Positions 51,845 to 59,652 of a DNA stretch of 64,000 bases are shown one piece after another (within the stretch, counting starts at the first letter, position 1; every line of letters starts with the position of its first letter). Position numbers and translations under genes: made by a program. Source of the stretch: AP-15 sp963787425 (GTDB taxonomy: Bacteria; Pseudomonadota; Alphaproteobacteria; ATCC43930; CGMCC-115725); assembly GCA_963787425.1 (NCBI GenBank), contig CAWBCV010000021.1:189158-253157 (forward strand), given 5' to 3'. Under the pieces are notes generated by a model. The model did not search any database and was not told the origin of the DNA. It saw nothing but the letters and a program-made list of their open reading frames with translations.

Positions 51845-52384
51845 TCAGTGCGGCGGCACCGGCCCGCCGGGCATCGCGCCGGTGAGAAGCAGATAGCCCG
51901 GAATCCAACCGGTATAAATCCCCTCGAGAGTACACAGCGCACCGGTAAATCTTGTTAACTCTTTTCTTCCGGCCGCCAGCAGCAAATAAAATAGAAACCA
52001 GAGAACACCCCAAGAGAGCCAAGAGAATGCCAGCCAATAGTCCCATAGCGTGTGTGCGGAGGCAAAGCTCTGCAGGGCTATCGGGGCGCATGTGATGGCG
52101 ACAAACAAACAGAACCAGCCGAGCCCCCGCCCGTCAGCACCGTTCCATCGATTCCATGCAACCCAATAGTAGGTGAAAGTAAACAGCAACAGAAACGCCG
52201 CGCCCTTGATGCTGTCGGCGTTGGCGCCGGGGCCAAAGGCGAGATAGATCGCCACGATTAGCGTCAGAGTCCCGACAAAGACATCGATTACGGCGATCTC
52301 GCGGTCGCCGACCTTGTCGAGCACCCACAGCCCGTTCAGAAAAAGGACAGCCCCGACCCAAAAGAGTGACAGCCCTAGCAGCAT
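51845..52384 (-). CDS. amiS: AmiS/UreI-family amide/urea channel
   Basis: A 179-residue membrane protein with about six hydrophobic helices: LLGLSLFWVGAVLFLNGLW, IDVFVGTLTLIVAIYLAFG, GAAFLLLFTFTYYWVAWNRW, LGWFCLFVAITCAPIALQS and WLSWGVLWFLFYLLLAA, ending GWIPGYLLLTG. These match the AmiS/UreI channel family. UreI conducts urea and AmiS short-chain amides. Next to formamidase and upstream of urease it could supply both enzymes. Confidence 0.93.
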   Translation of the reverse strand: MLLGLSLFWVGAVLFLNGLWVLDKVGDREIAVIDVFVGTLTLIVAIYLAFGPGANADSIKGAAFLLLFTFTYYWVAWNRWNGADGRGLGWFCLFVAITCAPIALQSFASAHTLWDYWLAFSWLSWGVLWFLFYLLLAAGRKELTRFTGALCTLEGIYTGWIPGYLLLTGAMPGGPVPPH

Positions 52385-52509
52385 CGTCCCCTCCTATTCT
52401 TCTGTGGACTGCGGCGCGCGCAGTTTGGGCGACACGATGGCCAAGCGGCGCGTCGTTGACGGTGGCGGCGAGGCGGCGAATGGATCGCCGCCCCACCGGC
52501 AGCGGTAGT

Positions 52510-53736
52510 TTATGTGCAAGCCGATACGTCGCTTGCCGGCACCGAGCGCGTCGGTCCGGAGGCGTTGGGACGGATGTCGAAATCGAAGATCTCCGTCGGA
52601 ATGGCCAACGTGCAGCACGCATTCGGGATGTCGACGATTCCGCTGATCCGGCCTTCGCAGGGCGCGGTGCCGAGGATCATGTACGCCTGCTCGCCGGTAT
52701 AGCCGAACTTCTTGAGGTACTCGATCGCGTTCAGACATGCCCGCCGGTAGGCGACGTGGGCATCGAGATAGAGCTGCTTTCCGCTCGTCTCGTCGACCGA
52801 GATGCCTTCGAACACGAGATATTCGGAGAAGCGCGGTTCGATCGGGCTCGGCTTGAAGATTGGGTTGATGATGCCGTATTTCGCGATGCCGCCCTTGATC
52901 AGATCGACGCCGATATCGATCCAGCCGGCCATCTCGATGGCACCGCAGAAGGTGATCTCACCATCGCCTTGCGACCAGTGGATGTCACCCATCGACAGCC
53001 CACCACCTTTGACATAGACCGGAAAATAAATCTTCGAACCGCGCGACAGGTTCTTGATGTCGCAATTGCCGCCGTGCTCGCGCGGCGGCACGGTGCGCCA
53101 TGCCTCTTGCGCTGCAGTCTGGGCGGTTCGCCCCGTCATTTGCCCCATCAGCGCGGTCGGCGCGTGCGGCGGCGCGAGCAGCGGCGGCACACGGTCGGGA
53201 TTGGTGGCGAGCAACTCGGCCTCCCGCCGGTTTGCCCTCTCGAGCAACTCGCGGTCGGGGAGACACCCGATCAGGCCAGGGTGAACCATCCCGGCCCAAC
53301 GCACGCCCGGGATGTGACGCGAGGTCGTGTAGATGCCGTGGTAGTCCCAGATCGCCTTGCGCGCTTGCGGATAATGGTCGACGAGAAACCCGCCGCCGTT
53401 TTCCTTGGCAAAGATGCCGGTGAACCCCCAGGGCGAATCCGGCAGATAACCGATGTCGAGGAGATCGACGACCATCAGATCGCCCGGCTCGGCGCCGTCG
53501 ACGCCAAATGGTCCGCTCAGATAATGGACCTTTGTCAGGTCGACGTCGCGCACATCGTTGGCGCTATCGTCGGGTGCAATCTGCCCGCCTGTCCAATCAA
53601 AACATTCGACGCGGAATTCCGCCCCGGGCTTGTAGGTCTCCACCAAAGGTATATCGGGATGCCAGCGGTTGTGGGTTTTTATTTCCGCCAATTCGGGGGT
53701 CCTCTTAAGATCGGTGTGAAAGGCAACTTTCGGCAT
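52510..53736 (-). CDS. fmdA: Formamidase/acetamidase (FmdA)
   Basis: A 408-residue enzyme of the FmdA/AmdA family: KRTPELAEIKTHNRWHPDI, TGGQIAPDDSANDVRDVDL, HYLSGPFGVDGAEPGDLMV with VDLLDIGYLPDS, the GFTGIFAKENGGGFLVDHY segment, MVHPGLIGCLPDRELL, PREHGGNCDIKNLSRGSKI with YFPVYVKGGGLSMGDIHWS and the catalytic-core GDGEITFCGAIE. The start at 53736 follows GGAGAGGAG; the longer frame is rejected. It hydrolyses formamide (or acetamide) to ammonium and formate. It leads a run fmdA-amiS-fmdB. The long upstream non-coding gap suggests its own promoter. Confidence 0.95.
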   Translation of the reverse strand: MPKVAFHTDLKRTPELAEIKTHNRWHPDIPLVETYKPGAEFRVECFDWTGGQIAPDDSANDVRDVDLTKVHYLSGPFGVDGAEPGDLMVVDLLDIGYLPDSPWGFTGIFAKENGGGFLVDHYPQARKAIWDYHGIYTTSRHIPGVRWAGMVHPGLIGCLPDRELLERANRREAELLATNPDRVPPLLAPPHAPTALMGQMTGRTAQTAAQEAWRTVPPREHGGNCDIKNLSRGSKIYFPVYVKGGGLSMGDIHWSQGDGEITFCGAIEMAGWIDIGVDLIKGGIAKYGIINPIFKPSPIEPRFSEYLVFEGISVDETSGKQLYLDAHVAYRRACLNAIEYLKKFGYTGEQAYMILGTAPCEGRISGIVDIPNACCTLAIPTEIFDFDIRPNASGPTRSVPASDVSACT

Positions 53737-54075
53737 TCCAGTCTCCTCTCCACGATTTGCGATTGGCGTCGCACAATCGCGAGCCAACCAGCGACAATTA
53801 CTGTTTATTCACTCAGTCAGCCTCCTCAACAAACTGACCCGTGACAACTATCCAAGCCGATGCCGGACGGTTCGCTCCGCCGAGTGACCTTGTTTTAGGC
53901 ACGCTAAACCTGGCACGCAACATAGAAAGTTAACGTGCAGGAGATATGCCAAGTACGAGTTAGCGTGAATAAGATAGGAGGCCGGGATCGTTTGCCGCCC
54001 GTTACCGGGGCAGGTGATTACAATTCGGTCAACCTTCGACCTTTATGATATAACGTAACGTTATACTGGCTGGGG
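53737..54075. other. Regulatory gap upstream of fmdA
   Basis: About 340 bases without a gene. It contains an exact direct repeat GGCACGC (53898..53904 and 53912..53918) and the palindrome at 54049..54065. AT-rich tracts around 53940..54070 could hold promoters for fmdA (minus). I found no sigma-54 -24/-12 pair. Confidence 0.4.
54049..54065. promoter_or_regulatory. Perfect palindrome TATAACG-TAA-CGTTATA
   Basis: A 17-bp inverted repeat with 7-bp arms and a 3-base centre in a long intergenic segment. It lies just downstream (minus sense) of the small gene at 54076..54300 and 313 bases upstream of fmdA. The size is right for a TetR- or MarR-type operator. It is too short and lacks a T-run for a terminator. 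Confidence 0.45.
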
Positions 54076-54300
54076 CTATCCACTGGCAGCGAATTTATTT
54101 TTCTTGGAACTTCGAATTGCCCACCTGGTAACAATCAAATTTGCACCAGCGGTGATCATTCCCAAGAAATAAAAACCTTCAGCGATGCAGCCAAGCGAAA
54201 TCATTGCGCAAGAAATTGACAGAATAGGTCCAAAATTGCCCCGTGAAATGCACGATGTCAGCATGCGCCATCTTGCAACCGGAGCTGACATCTTTACCAA
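54076..54300 (-). CDS. Small hydrophobic protein (74 aa)
   Basis: Seventy-four residues with two hydrophobic segments: FGPILSISCAMISLGCIAEG near residues 23-42 and FYFLGMITAGANLIVTRWA near residues 43-61, ending in a basic RSSKKNKFAASG tail. It is AT-richer than the surrounding DNA. The hydrophobic layout and basic tail support a real small inner-membrane protein, but there is no clear ribosome-binding site and no family. It lies 7 bases after the next small gene on the same strand, so both could be one unit. Confidence 0.4.
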   Translation of the reverse strand: MVKMSAPVARWRMLTSCISRGNFGPILSISCAMISLGCIAEGFYFLGMITAGANLIVTRWAIRSSKKNKFAASG

Positions 54301-54307
54301 GCCGCGA

Positions 54308-54565
54308 TTAAGGTGTAGGTTGTTTGAGTCGGTTGCCGACGCGCCGCCGGCTCACCGCGCGCTCGAGCAATCGGTCGGCGTCACTTTCCGAATAGAACGG
54401 GCTCAGCGACTGGATTGCCTTTCGCGCGGTTTCTTTGAGATGCGGCTGGTCAACCCGTTTACCGGTTGCATAGCAGGCTCTCTGATATTCTTCGATAATA
54501 TCATCCAATTGCCGTAACGTTGCGTCATGACCAGGAAGGTCAAACGAATAATCAAACAATGTCAT
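54308..54565 (-). CDS. Small hypothetical protein (85 aa)
   Basis: Eighty-five residues, acidic and helical: MTLFDYSFDLPGHDATLRQ, LDDIIEEYQRACYATGKRV, KETARKAIQSLSPFYSESD and ADRLLERAVSRRRVGNRLK. The residue pattern is that of a soluble alpha-helical protein and is not a shadow of a gene on the other strand. No family is recognised. It lies between ureD and the small membrane gene on the same strand. Its lower GC than the urease genes suggests a later arrival. Confidence 0.5.
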   Translation of the reverse strand: MTLFDYSFDLPGHDATLRQLDDIIEEYQRACYATGKRVDQPHLKETARKAIQSLSPFYSESDADRLLERAVSRRRVGNRLKQPTP

Positions 54566-54697
54566 CGATTAAGCGAAGAATCCTCTGGACCATCTATCCA
54601 GGTTTACATGAGGCACCGTTTAAAAATCGTCTATATCGGGTCAGGAAAACACCAAAACGCCCGCTTCAACACCGCGGGCGATCTTTTCCATTACTGA

Positions 54698-55525
54698 TTA
54701 AACGTGCCAAACCCGAGGCAGGCGGTCCGGCAATCCCAACACTGCCGATCGGAAATGGCAAGCGAGGTCGGCATAGGCGCGGCGCAATACGGCCGCATCC
54801 GCAGCGAGCCACCGGGCAATAATGAGGCCGGAGACCGCCGTGGCCCCGGCGCGCAAACCCGTCATCGCGCTGGAGGATTGTACGAGACGGGCAGTTTCGA
54901 GCAGGCTGCGTGCGTCTTCTGCGGGCGGCGACAAAATCATTGTCGCAAAGGCCGCCGCGCCGTCGAAACAGGCGGGATCATCGATGATCCGCCCGACATC
55001 GTCATCGAGGTGCAGCGCGTCCCCCCAGACGAGGTCGCCGTCGCGGCGCAGTTCCCAGACCTCGCGGAGGAAGCCGCGGGCGAAGCGCTCTCCCCGCGCG
55101 CGGCGGCCAAAGACCACGATGTCGCCGCCCAAGAACGCAGAGCCAGGCGCGAGATCGATGATCGTTTCGCGCCGCAGGCGGGCGCCGTCGAACAGGATCG
55201 TCTCGGGCGGCAGGAATTCGAGAGCGGCGGCGGGCCCGATCGACAGGGTCTGCTTGATTATCGTGGTCCGGCCGGTCGACCGGTAAACCTTCTCCGCCGC
55301 AGACGCAGTGACATGCGCCACCGCTTCCGGGGCGAGCCCGACGGCGATATCGAGCCGGTCACCGGCGACGAGCCCGCCCGATGTCGTGACGATGACAGCG
55401 ACCGGCGGATCGCCTGCGGCGGGCCCCGGGAACAAGACACGCAGCGGATCGCGCTGATAGAGATGGGCCAGACGGCTGACGCCGTCGCGCCGGCCGAAGC
55501 GGATGTCGGCGGCGCCCTCGGTCAA
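54698..55525 (-). CDS. ureD: Urease accessory protein UreD
   Basis: A 275-residue protein: RFGRRDGVSRLAHLYQRDP, VAVIVTTSGGLVAGDRLDI with VTASAAEKVYRSTGRTT, LEFLPPETILFDGARLRRE, LDLAPGSAFLGGDIVVFGR-type text (IDLAPGSAFLGGDIVVFGR), RGFLREVWELRRDGDLVWG and the conserved end YADLACHFRSAVLG with LPRVWHV. It forms the UreDFG activation complex and a tunnel for nickel. The start codon is TTG at 55525, overlapping the ggt stop. It is unusual in lying about 4 kb upstream of ureA, with formamidase and fluoride genes between. Confidence 0.94.
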   Translation of the reverse strand: MTEGAADIRFGRRDGVSRLAHLYQRDPLRVLFPGPAAGDPPVAVIVTTSGGLVAGDRLDIAVGLAPEAVAHVTASAAEKVYRSTGRTTIIKQTLSIGPAAALEFLPPETILFDGARLRRETIIDLAPGSAFLGGDIVVFGRRARGERFARGFLREVWELRRDGDLVWGDALHLDDDVGRIIDDPACFDGAAAFATMILSPPAEDARSLLETARLVQSSSAMTGLRAGATAVSGLIIARWLAADAAVLRRAYADLACHFRSAVLGLPDRLPRVWHV

Positions 55526-57102
55526 TAGCCGAGAGCCAACCCGTCCTTGCGCGGCTCGGAACCGCCGATCAACACACCCCGCTCATGGTCGATCCAGATC
55601 GCCTGGCAGCCGCCGAGCGGGACATCCTGCATCGCGATCTCGTGCCCCCGATGCGCCAGCTCGGCGACAACCGGCTCGTGATTGGCGCGTTCGACCTGCA
55701 GCACGCCATTGAGGGGCAGGATGCGCGGCTGCTCGGCTGCCTGCTGCGGGTCCATGCCGCGGTCGAGCAGCCGGTGGATGAAATGCGCATGGCCCACCGC
55801 CTGATAATGCCCGCCCATCACGCCAAAGGGCATGGCAGCGCGGCCATCTTTGACCAACATTCCAGGAATGATCGTGTGGAGCGGCCGCTTGCGCGGCGCG
55901 ATCGCATTGGGGTGGCCGGGAATCGTGCGGAACCCGGTGCCGCGGTTGTGCAGCAGGACACCGCATTCGGGCGCCAGGATGCCGGTGCCGAAGGATGAGA
56001 ACAGCGAATTGATGAACGAGCAGGCGTTGCCGTCGCGATCGACGGTGCAGAGATAGACCGTGTCCTTGTGCTCGATCTCGGCCCAGCGCTCCCCCGGCAT
56101 GGCGCGGTCGAGCCGGATCGTCCGGCGCACACGCTCGGCGCGCGGTTCCGACAGGAAATCCGCGACATCTACCGGCAGGTGCTCAGGATCGCAGATGAAA
56201 TTGTCGCGCACCCAATAGGCCGCCTTGCTCGCTTCGGCGAGAAGATGCAATCGGTCGGCCTCGCCGAACGCATCACCGTCGAGCGCGTAGCCGGCGAGGG
56301 TCCGCAGGATCATCAACGCCGCGATTCCCTGCCCATTCGGTGGGCATTCATAGACCTCGTAGCCGCGATATGAGGCGTGGATCGGCTCGACCCAGTTGGA
56401 GCGCTGGGCAGCGAAGTCCTCTTCTTCATGCAGCCCGCCGAGCGATTTCAGTCGGGCGACGATCTCGCGCATGACGGCGCCGTCGTAAAAGGCTTCGCGG
56501 CCCTCATGCCCGATCCGGCGCAAGGTGGCGGCGAGCGGCGCGTTCCGCATCTTGTCGCCGGCCTTGGGCGGTCTTCCGCCCGGCAGGAAAAGCGCGGCGG
56601 TAACGGGATCGCGGAGTTTCTCCTGGACGCGGTGCCAGTCAGCCGCGACGCGCGGCATCACTACATAACCCTCCTCGGCCGCGCGCGCTGCCGGCTCGAG
56701 CAGTTCGGCAAGGGGTCGGGTGCCGTATTCGCGGTTGAAGGTGCACCAGGCATCGATCGCGCCCGGGATAGTCACCGCATGGGGCGTCTGCACGCCGATT
56801 TCGCCGATGCCGCGCTCGACATACCAATCGACCGTCGCCTTGGCGGGGGCGCGCCCGGAACCGTTGAGCGCCACCGGCAAGCCGCCCTGCCGCGAATAGA
56901 GGATGAAGCAATCACCCCCAATTCCGGTGCTTTCCGGCTCGACGACGCATTGCATGGCGACCGCCGCAATCGCGGCATCGGCGGCGTTGCCGCCCGAACG
57001 CAACACGTCGAGGGCGGCCAAAGTCGCCATCGGCTGGGAGGTCGCGGCCATGCCGTTCGCCGCCATCGCCGCCGATCGCCCGGGAACATTGAAGTCACGC
57101 AT
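55522..57102 (-). CDS. ggt: Gamma-glutamyltransferase family protein
   Basis: About 526 residues, an Ntn-hydrolase: AANGMAATSQPMATLAALD near residue 14 and GGNAADAAIAAVAMQCVVE with STGIGGDCFILYS. The catalytic region is IEHKDTVYLCTVDRDGNAC with the nucleophile Thr in HKDTVYL (usual form HTTH/DTxHL), followed by SFINSLFSSFGTGILAPE and the LLHNRGTGF loop. No signal peptide is seen, so it is probably cytoplasmic, as in the GGT-like proteins that act on gamma-glutamyl amides or on glutathione. The start is the ATG at 57102. It overlaps ureD (TTGA), so it heads the urease region operon. It likely supplies amino nitrogen by releasing glutamate or amines. Confidence 0.9.
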   Translation of the reverse strand: MRDFNVPGRSAAMAANGMAATSQPMATLAALDVLRSGGNAADAAIAAVAMQCVVEPESTGIGGDCFILYSRQGGLPVALNGSGRAPAKATVDWYVERGIGEIGVQTPHAVTIPGAIDAWCTFNREYGTRPLAELLEPAARAAEEGYVVMPRVAADWHRVQEKLRDPVTAALFLPGGRPPKAGDKMRNAPLAATLRRIGHEGREAFYDGAVMREIVARLKSLGGLHEEEDFAAQRSNWVEPIHASYRGYEVYECPPNGQGIAALMILRTLAGYALDGDAFGEADRLHLLAEASKAAYWVRDNFICDPEHLPVDVADFLSEPRAERVRRTIRLDRAMPGERWAEIEHKDTVYLCTVDRDGNACSFINSLFSSFGTGILAPECGVLLHNRGTGFRTIPGHPNAIAPRKRPLHTIIPGMLVKDGRAAMPFGVMGGHYQAVGHAHFIHRLLDRGMDPQQAAEQPRILPLNGVLQVERANHEPVVAELAHRGHEIAMQDVPLGGCQAIWIDHERGVLIGGSEPRKDGLALGY

Positions 57103-57234
57103 AATCGAGCCATTTGCCGTGGTGTTGCGGTCGCTCCATCGGCACATTGCTCGCCGGCGGTCATCCCGCTTGTACGGGACTAATGCCGCGTCCTAACCTG
57201 CCGGTCAATTCGCCAGCCGAGAAAAGCATAAAAT

Positions 57235-58275
57235 ATGGACGGAAGCCTGACACCGTTGCAGTTTCCGGTTGCGGCGCCGCCTCGGCCGGGCGAGACGCTG
57301 GCGATCGCCCCGGGGGTGCATTGGTTGCGCATGCCGCTCCCCTTCGCGCTCGACCACATCAATTTGTGGTTGCTCGAAGACGATGCGGGCTGGACGATCG
57401 TCGACACCGGCTACTCGATGGCGCAAACCAGAGAACTGTGGGAGCAGATCTTTGCCGAGCGGCTCGACGGATTGCCGATCGCTCGGATCATCGTGACGCA
57501 CTATCACCCGGACCACATCGGGCTCGCCGATTGGCTGTCCCAGCGTTGGCAGGCGCCCTTGTGGGTGACCGAGAAGGAATGGCTGTTCGCCAGGGTGATG
57601 AGCCATGGAGCCGAGGATTTTGCCACGATGCGGCGCAGTTTCGCTCGCCGCGCGGGTCTCGACGACACCGAAGCGGAGCTTTTCAGCGAACGGGAAAACA
57701 GCTACCGCCGCGGCGTCCCGTCTGTGCCGGCGAGTTTTCAGCGGCTCGCCGACGGGATGGCGGTCGAGATCGGCGGACGACAGTGGCGGGTCATCGTCGG
57801 CGAAGGCCATGCGCCGGAGCTTGCGTGTCTTCATTGCGCCCAGACCGGTGTACTGATCGCAGGCGACCAGGTATTGCCGAGGATCTCGCCCAACATCAGC
57901 GTCCAAGCACACGAACCCGACGGCGATCCCCTCGCCCGCTATCTTGCGTGCTTGGCCAAATTGCGCGATGCGGTGCCGCCCGAGACACTTGTCCTGCCCT
58001 CGCACAATCTCCCGTTTTTCGGGCTGCACACGCGGATCGACAGCCTTGCCGCGCATCACCGGGCGCGCTGCGGTGAGGTGATCGCCGCTTGCAGCTTCCC
58101 GAAGACCGCCGTCGATTTGGTCAAGGTCTTATTCCGGCGCGCCCTCGACCGGCACCAGATGGGTTTCGCGCTCGGCGAGGCTCTCGCCCACCTGAATTAC
58201 CTGATGCACCAAGGCGCCCTCGACCGCGAGCTCGGCCCGGACGGCGTCCACCGGTTTATCCGGCCATCGGCCTAG
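57235..58275 (+). CDS. MBL-fold metallo-hydrolase
   Basis: A 346-residue beta-lactamase-fold protein: GVHWLRMPLPFALDHINLW, the metal-binding THYHPDHIGLADWL (HxHxDH) near residue 88, GEGHAPELACLH near residue 185 with His, IAGDQVLPRISPNISVQ near residue 206 with the bridging Asp, and VLPSHNLPFFGLHTRID near residue 246 with the third His. The C-terminal helical region resembles RNase-J/lactonase-like relatives (VKVLFRRALDRHQMGFALG). Substrate unknown; lactonase and thioesterase are both possible. It is divergent from ggt, with 132 bases between. Confidence 0.92.
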   Translation: MDGSLTPLQFPVAAPPRPGETLAIAPGVHWLRMPLPFALDHINLWLLEDDAGWTIVDTGYSMAQTRELWEQIFAERLDGLPIARIIVTHYHPDHIGLADWLSQRWQAPLWVTEKEWLFARVMSHGAEDFATMRRSFARRAGLDDTEAELFSERENSYRRGVPSVPASFQRLADGMAVEIGGRQWRVIVGEGHAPELACLHCAQTGVLIAGDQVLPRISPNISVQAHEPDGDPLARYLACLAKLRDAVPPETLVLPSHNLPFFGLHTRIDSLAAHHRARCGEVIAACSFPKTAVDLVKVLFRRALDRHQMGFALGEALAHLNYLMHQGALDRELGPDGVHRFIRPSA

Positions 58276-58386
58276 TGCTCGAAGGCGATCACGTGACTCA
58301 CCAAATCACACTCGGGAAGTCACAGTCGGGCCATTCTGACAAATAACGTCTCACCGGCGCAGGCGGTGCCCATGACAGCGATGGAT

Positions 58387-58402
58387 CCCGGCCTACGCCG
58401 GG
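58387..58402. repeat. Short palindrome CCCGGCCTACGCCGGG
   Basis: A perfect 6-bp stem with a 4-base loop inside the larger text GGATCCCGGCCTACGCCGGGAA, a recurrent dispersed repeat in alphaproteobacterial genomes. It lies between the MBL gene and the small secreted protein gene. No T-tract follows. Confidence 0.5.
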
Positions 58403-58542
58403 AAAGACGAGAGGGCGAGCCCGGCAATGACGGTCTTAGATGACGGCGCGTAAGCGGCTGGAACCATCCGGTCACTGCGTCTGTTTGGGCCGGGAGCAAT
58501 CGACAGTTCTGCGATCCTGCAGAACGCGAAGGAGAATGTTCC

Positions 58543-58878
58543 ATGTCGCTCAAACAAACCGGAATCATGTTAGCCGCTGTTGCCCTCTGCGCCGCGGCGG
58601 GTTCCGCACCCGTTTTGGCCCAATCCGAGAGCTGTCCCGATCAATACAATCGCGTGACGGCGCTCTACCAGACCGCTCCCCTATCTCCCCAGTACAGCCA
58701 GATGGCCGCCGCCTACAGCGCCCGCTGCGTCCCTGGTGCCGCCGCGGGCCCGGCCTACTACGGCAGCACCGGTTATCCCCCCAGCGGCCCTGCCTACTAC
58801 GGATACGGCTACAACGCGCCTGTCTACTACGGACCCGGCTATCCCCCGCACACCAGCCAGCACGGCACGGTGCAATGA
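58543..58878 (+). CDS. Small secreted Tyr/Pro/Gly-rich protein
   Basis: A 111-residue protein with a clear signal peptide (MSLKQTGIMLAAVALCAAAGSA followed by PVLAQSES; Ala-x-Ala cleavage near residue 27). Its short mature part has two Cys (ESCPDQYNRVTALYQ and YSARCVPGAAAG) and then a low-complexity tail of repeated YYG/YPP units (GPAYYGSTGYPPSG, PAYYGYGYNAPVYYGPGYPP). GGAGAATG-type ribosome-binding sequence AAGGAGA precedes the ATG. It is probably a periplasmic or surface-exposed structural protein. No family is named. Confidence 0.8.
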   Translation: MSLKQTGIMLAAVALCAAAGSAPVLAQSESCPDQYNRVTALYQTAPLSPQYSQMAAAYSARCVPGAAAGPAYYGSTGYPPSGPAYYGYGYNAPVYYGPGYPPHTSQHGTVQ

Positions 58879-59035
58879 ATTTGACCCGCCTTTAATCGGC
58901 CCCACGGCGGCGCGCTCGCGGCTGAGGTCGAGCCGCCGCGCCAGCGCGTCGGCCTCCGCGAGATTGGCGGGCCGGCCATAGGTTGGGATGACACCCGCAT
59001 CGAGTTCGCGGGTGTTGCGGAGTCACGACCCTGTT

Positions 59036-59502
59036 ACCCTATCGAGGGACGCGACTTTGCTTTAAGAGCTGCCCAGCTCGGTCTCGGTGCGAACCTGCCG
59101 GAGGACGCGATCTATCCGATCAACCTCGGGGACGACACCGGCAAGCCGCTCGATGCGCCAATCGCTAGGTCCTCCATTTCGAAAGCAGCACCGTTCCGCC
59201 GGTGAGCGCCTTTTGGTCGGTGACGCTCTATGACGCCGAGGGCTACCAGGTGCCCAACAGCCTCAACCGGTTGGCCGTCAGCAGCTGGATGCCGTTCAAA
59301 TACGACCCGGACCTCCCTCGACCTCTATTTCCAGAACGAGAGCCCCGGCGCCGACAAGGACGCGAACTGGCTGCCGGCGCCGAAAGGGCCGTTCAATCTC
59401 ACGATGCGTCTCTACGCGCCAAAGAGCGATGCGCTGACCGGTAAGTGGAACCCACGGCCGGTAATAAAGCCAGCCGCGCCCACGCTGTTGCCGGCGCAAT
59501 AA
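59036..59502 (+). pseudogene. DUF1254/DUF1214 protein remnant with stop and frameshifts
   Basis: In sequence order the plus strand gives ALRAAQLGLGANLPEDAIY and PINLGDDTGKPLDA in one frame. A second frame gives NR-stop-VLHFESSTVPPVSAFWS (TAG where the family has Tyr at 59168..59170) and VTLYDAEGYQVPNSLNRLA. A third gives DLYFQNESPGADKDANWLP with APKGPFNLTMRLYAPKSD and an end at 59502. This is the DUF1214 C-terminal domain of exported DUF1254 proteins. At least two indels and one nonsense codon are present, and the N-terminal DUF1254 domain is absent. Confidence 0.75.
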
Positions 59503-59652
59503 CCGTCGTCATTGCCCGGCGGCGGTTTCAACATCTTGTGTCGTTGCGCTTGCTGCTCGGCTCTGTGTATCTCTCACCGATAGAAAAGTCGCATAATGTA
59601 ACCTTATGGAAAATCGTGCGCCGAGGAATATTCTATATTACATCTGGCCGGA

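Noticed and set aside
53898..53930. TGGCACG near 53911 as a sigma-54 -24 element for a nitrogen-regulated promoter
   Set aside because: The -12 part at the right spacing reads ATAG instead of TTGC, and the orientation points away from fmdA.
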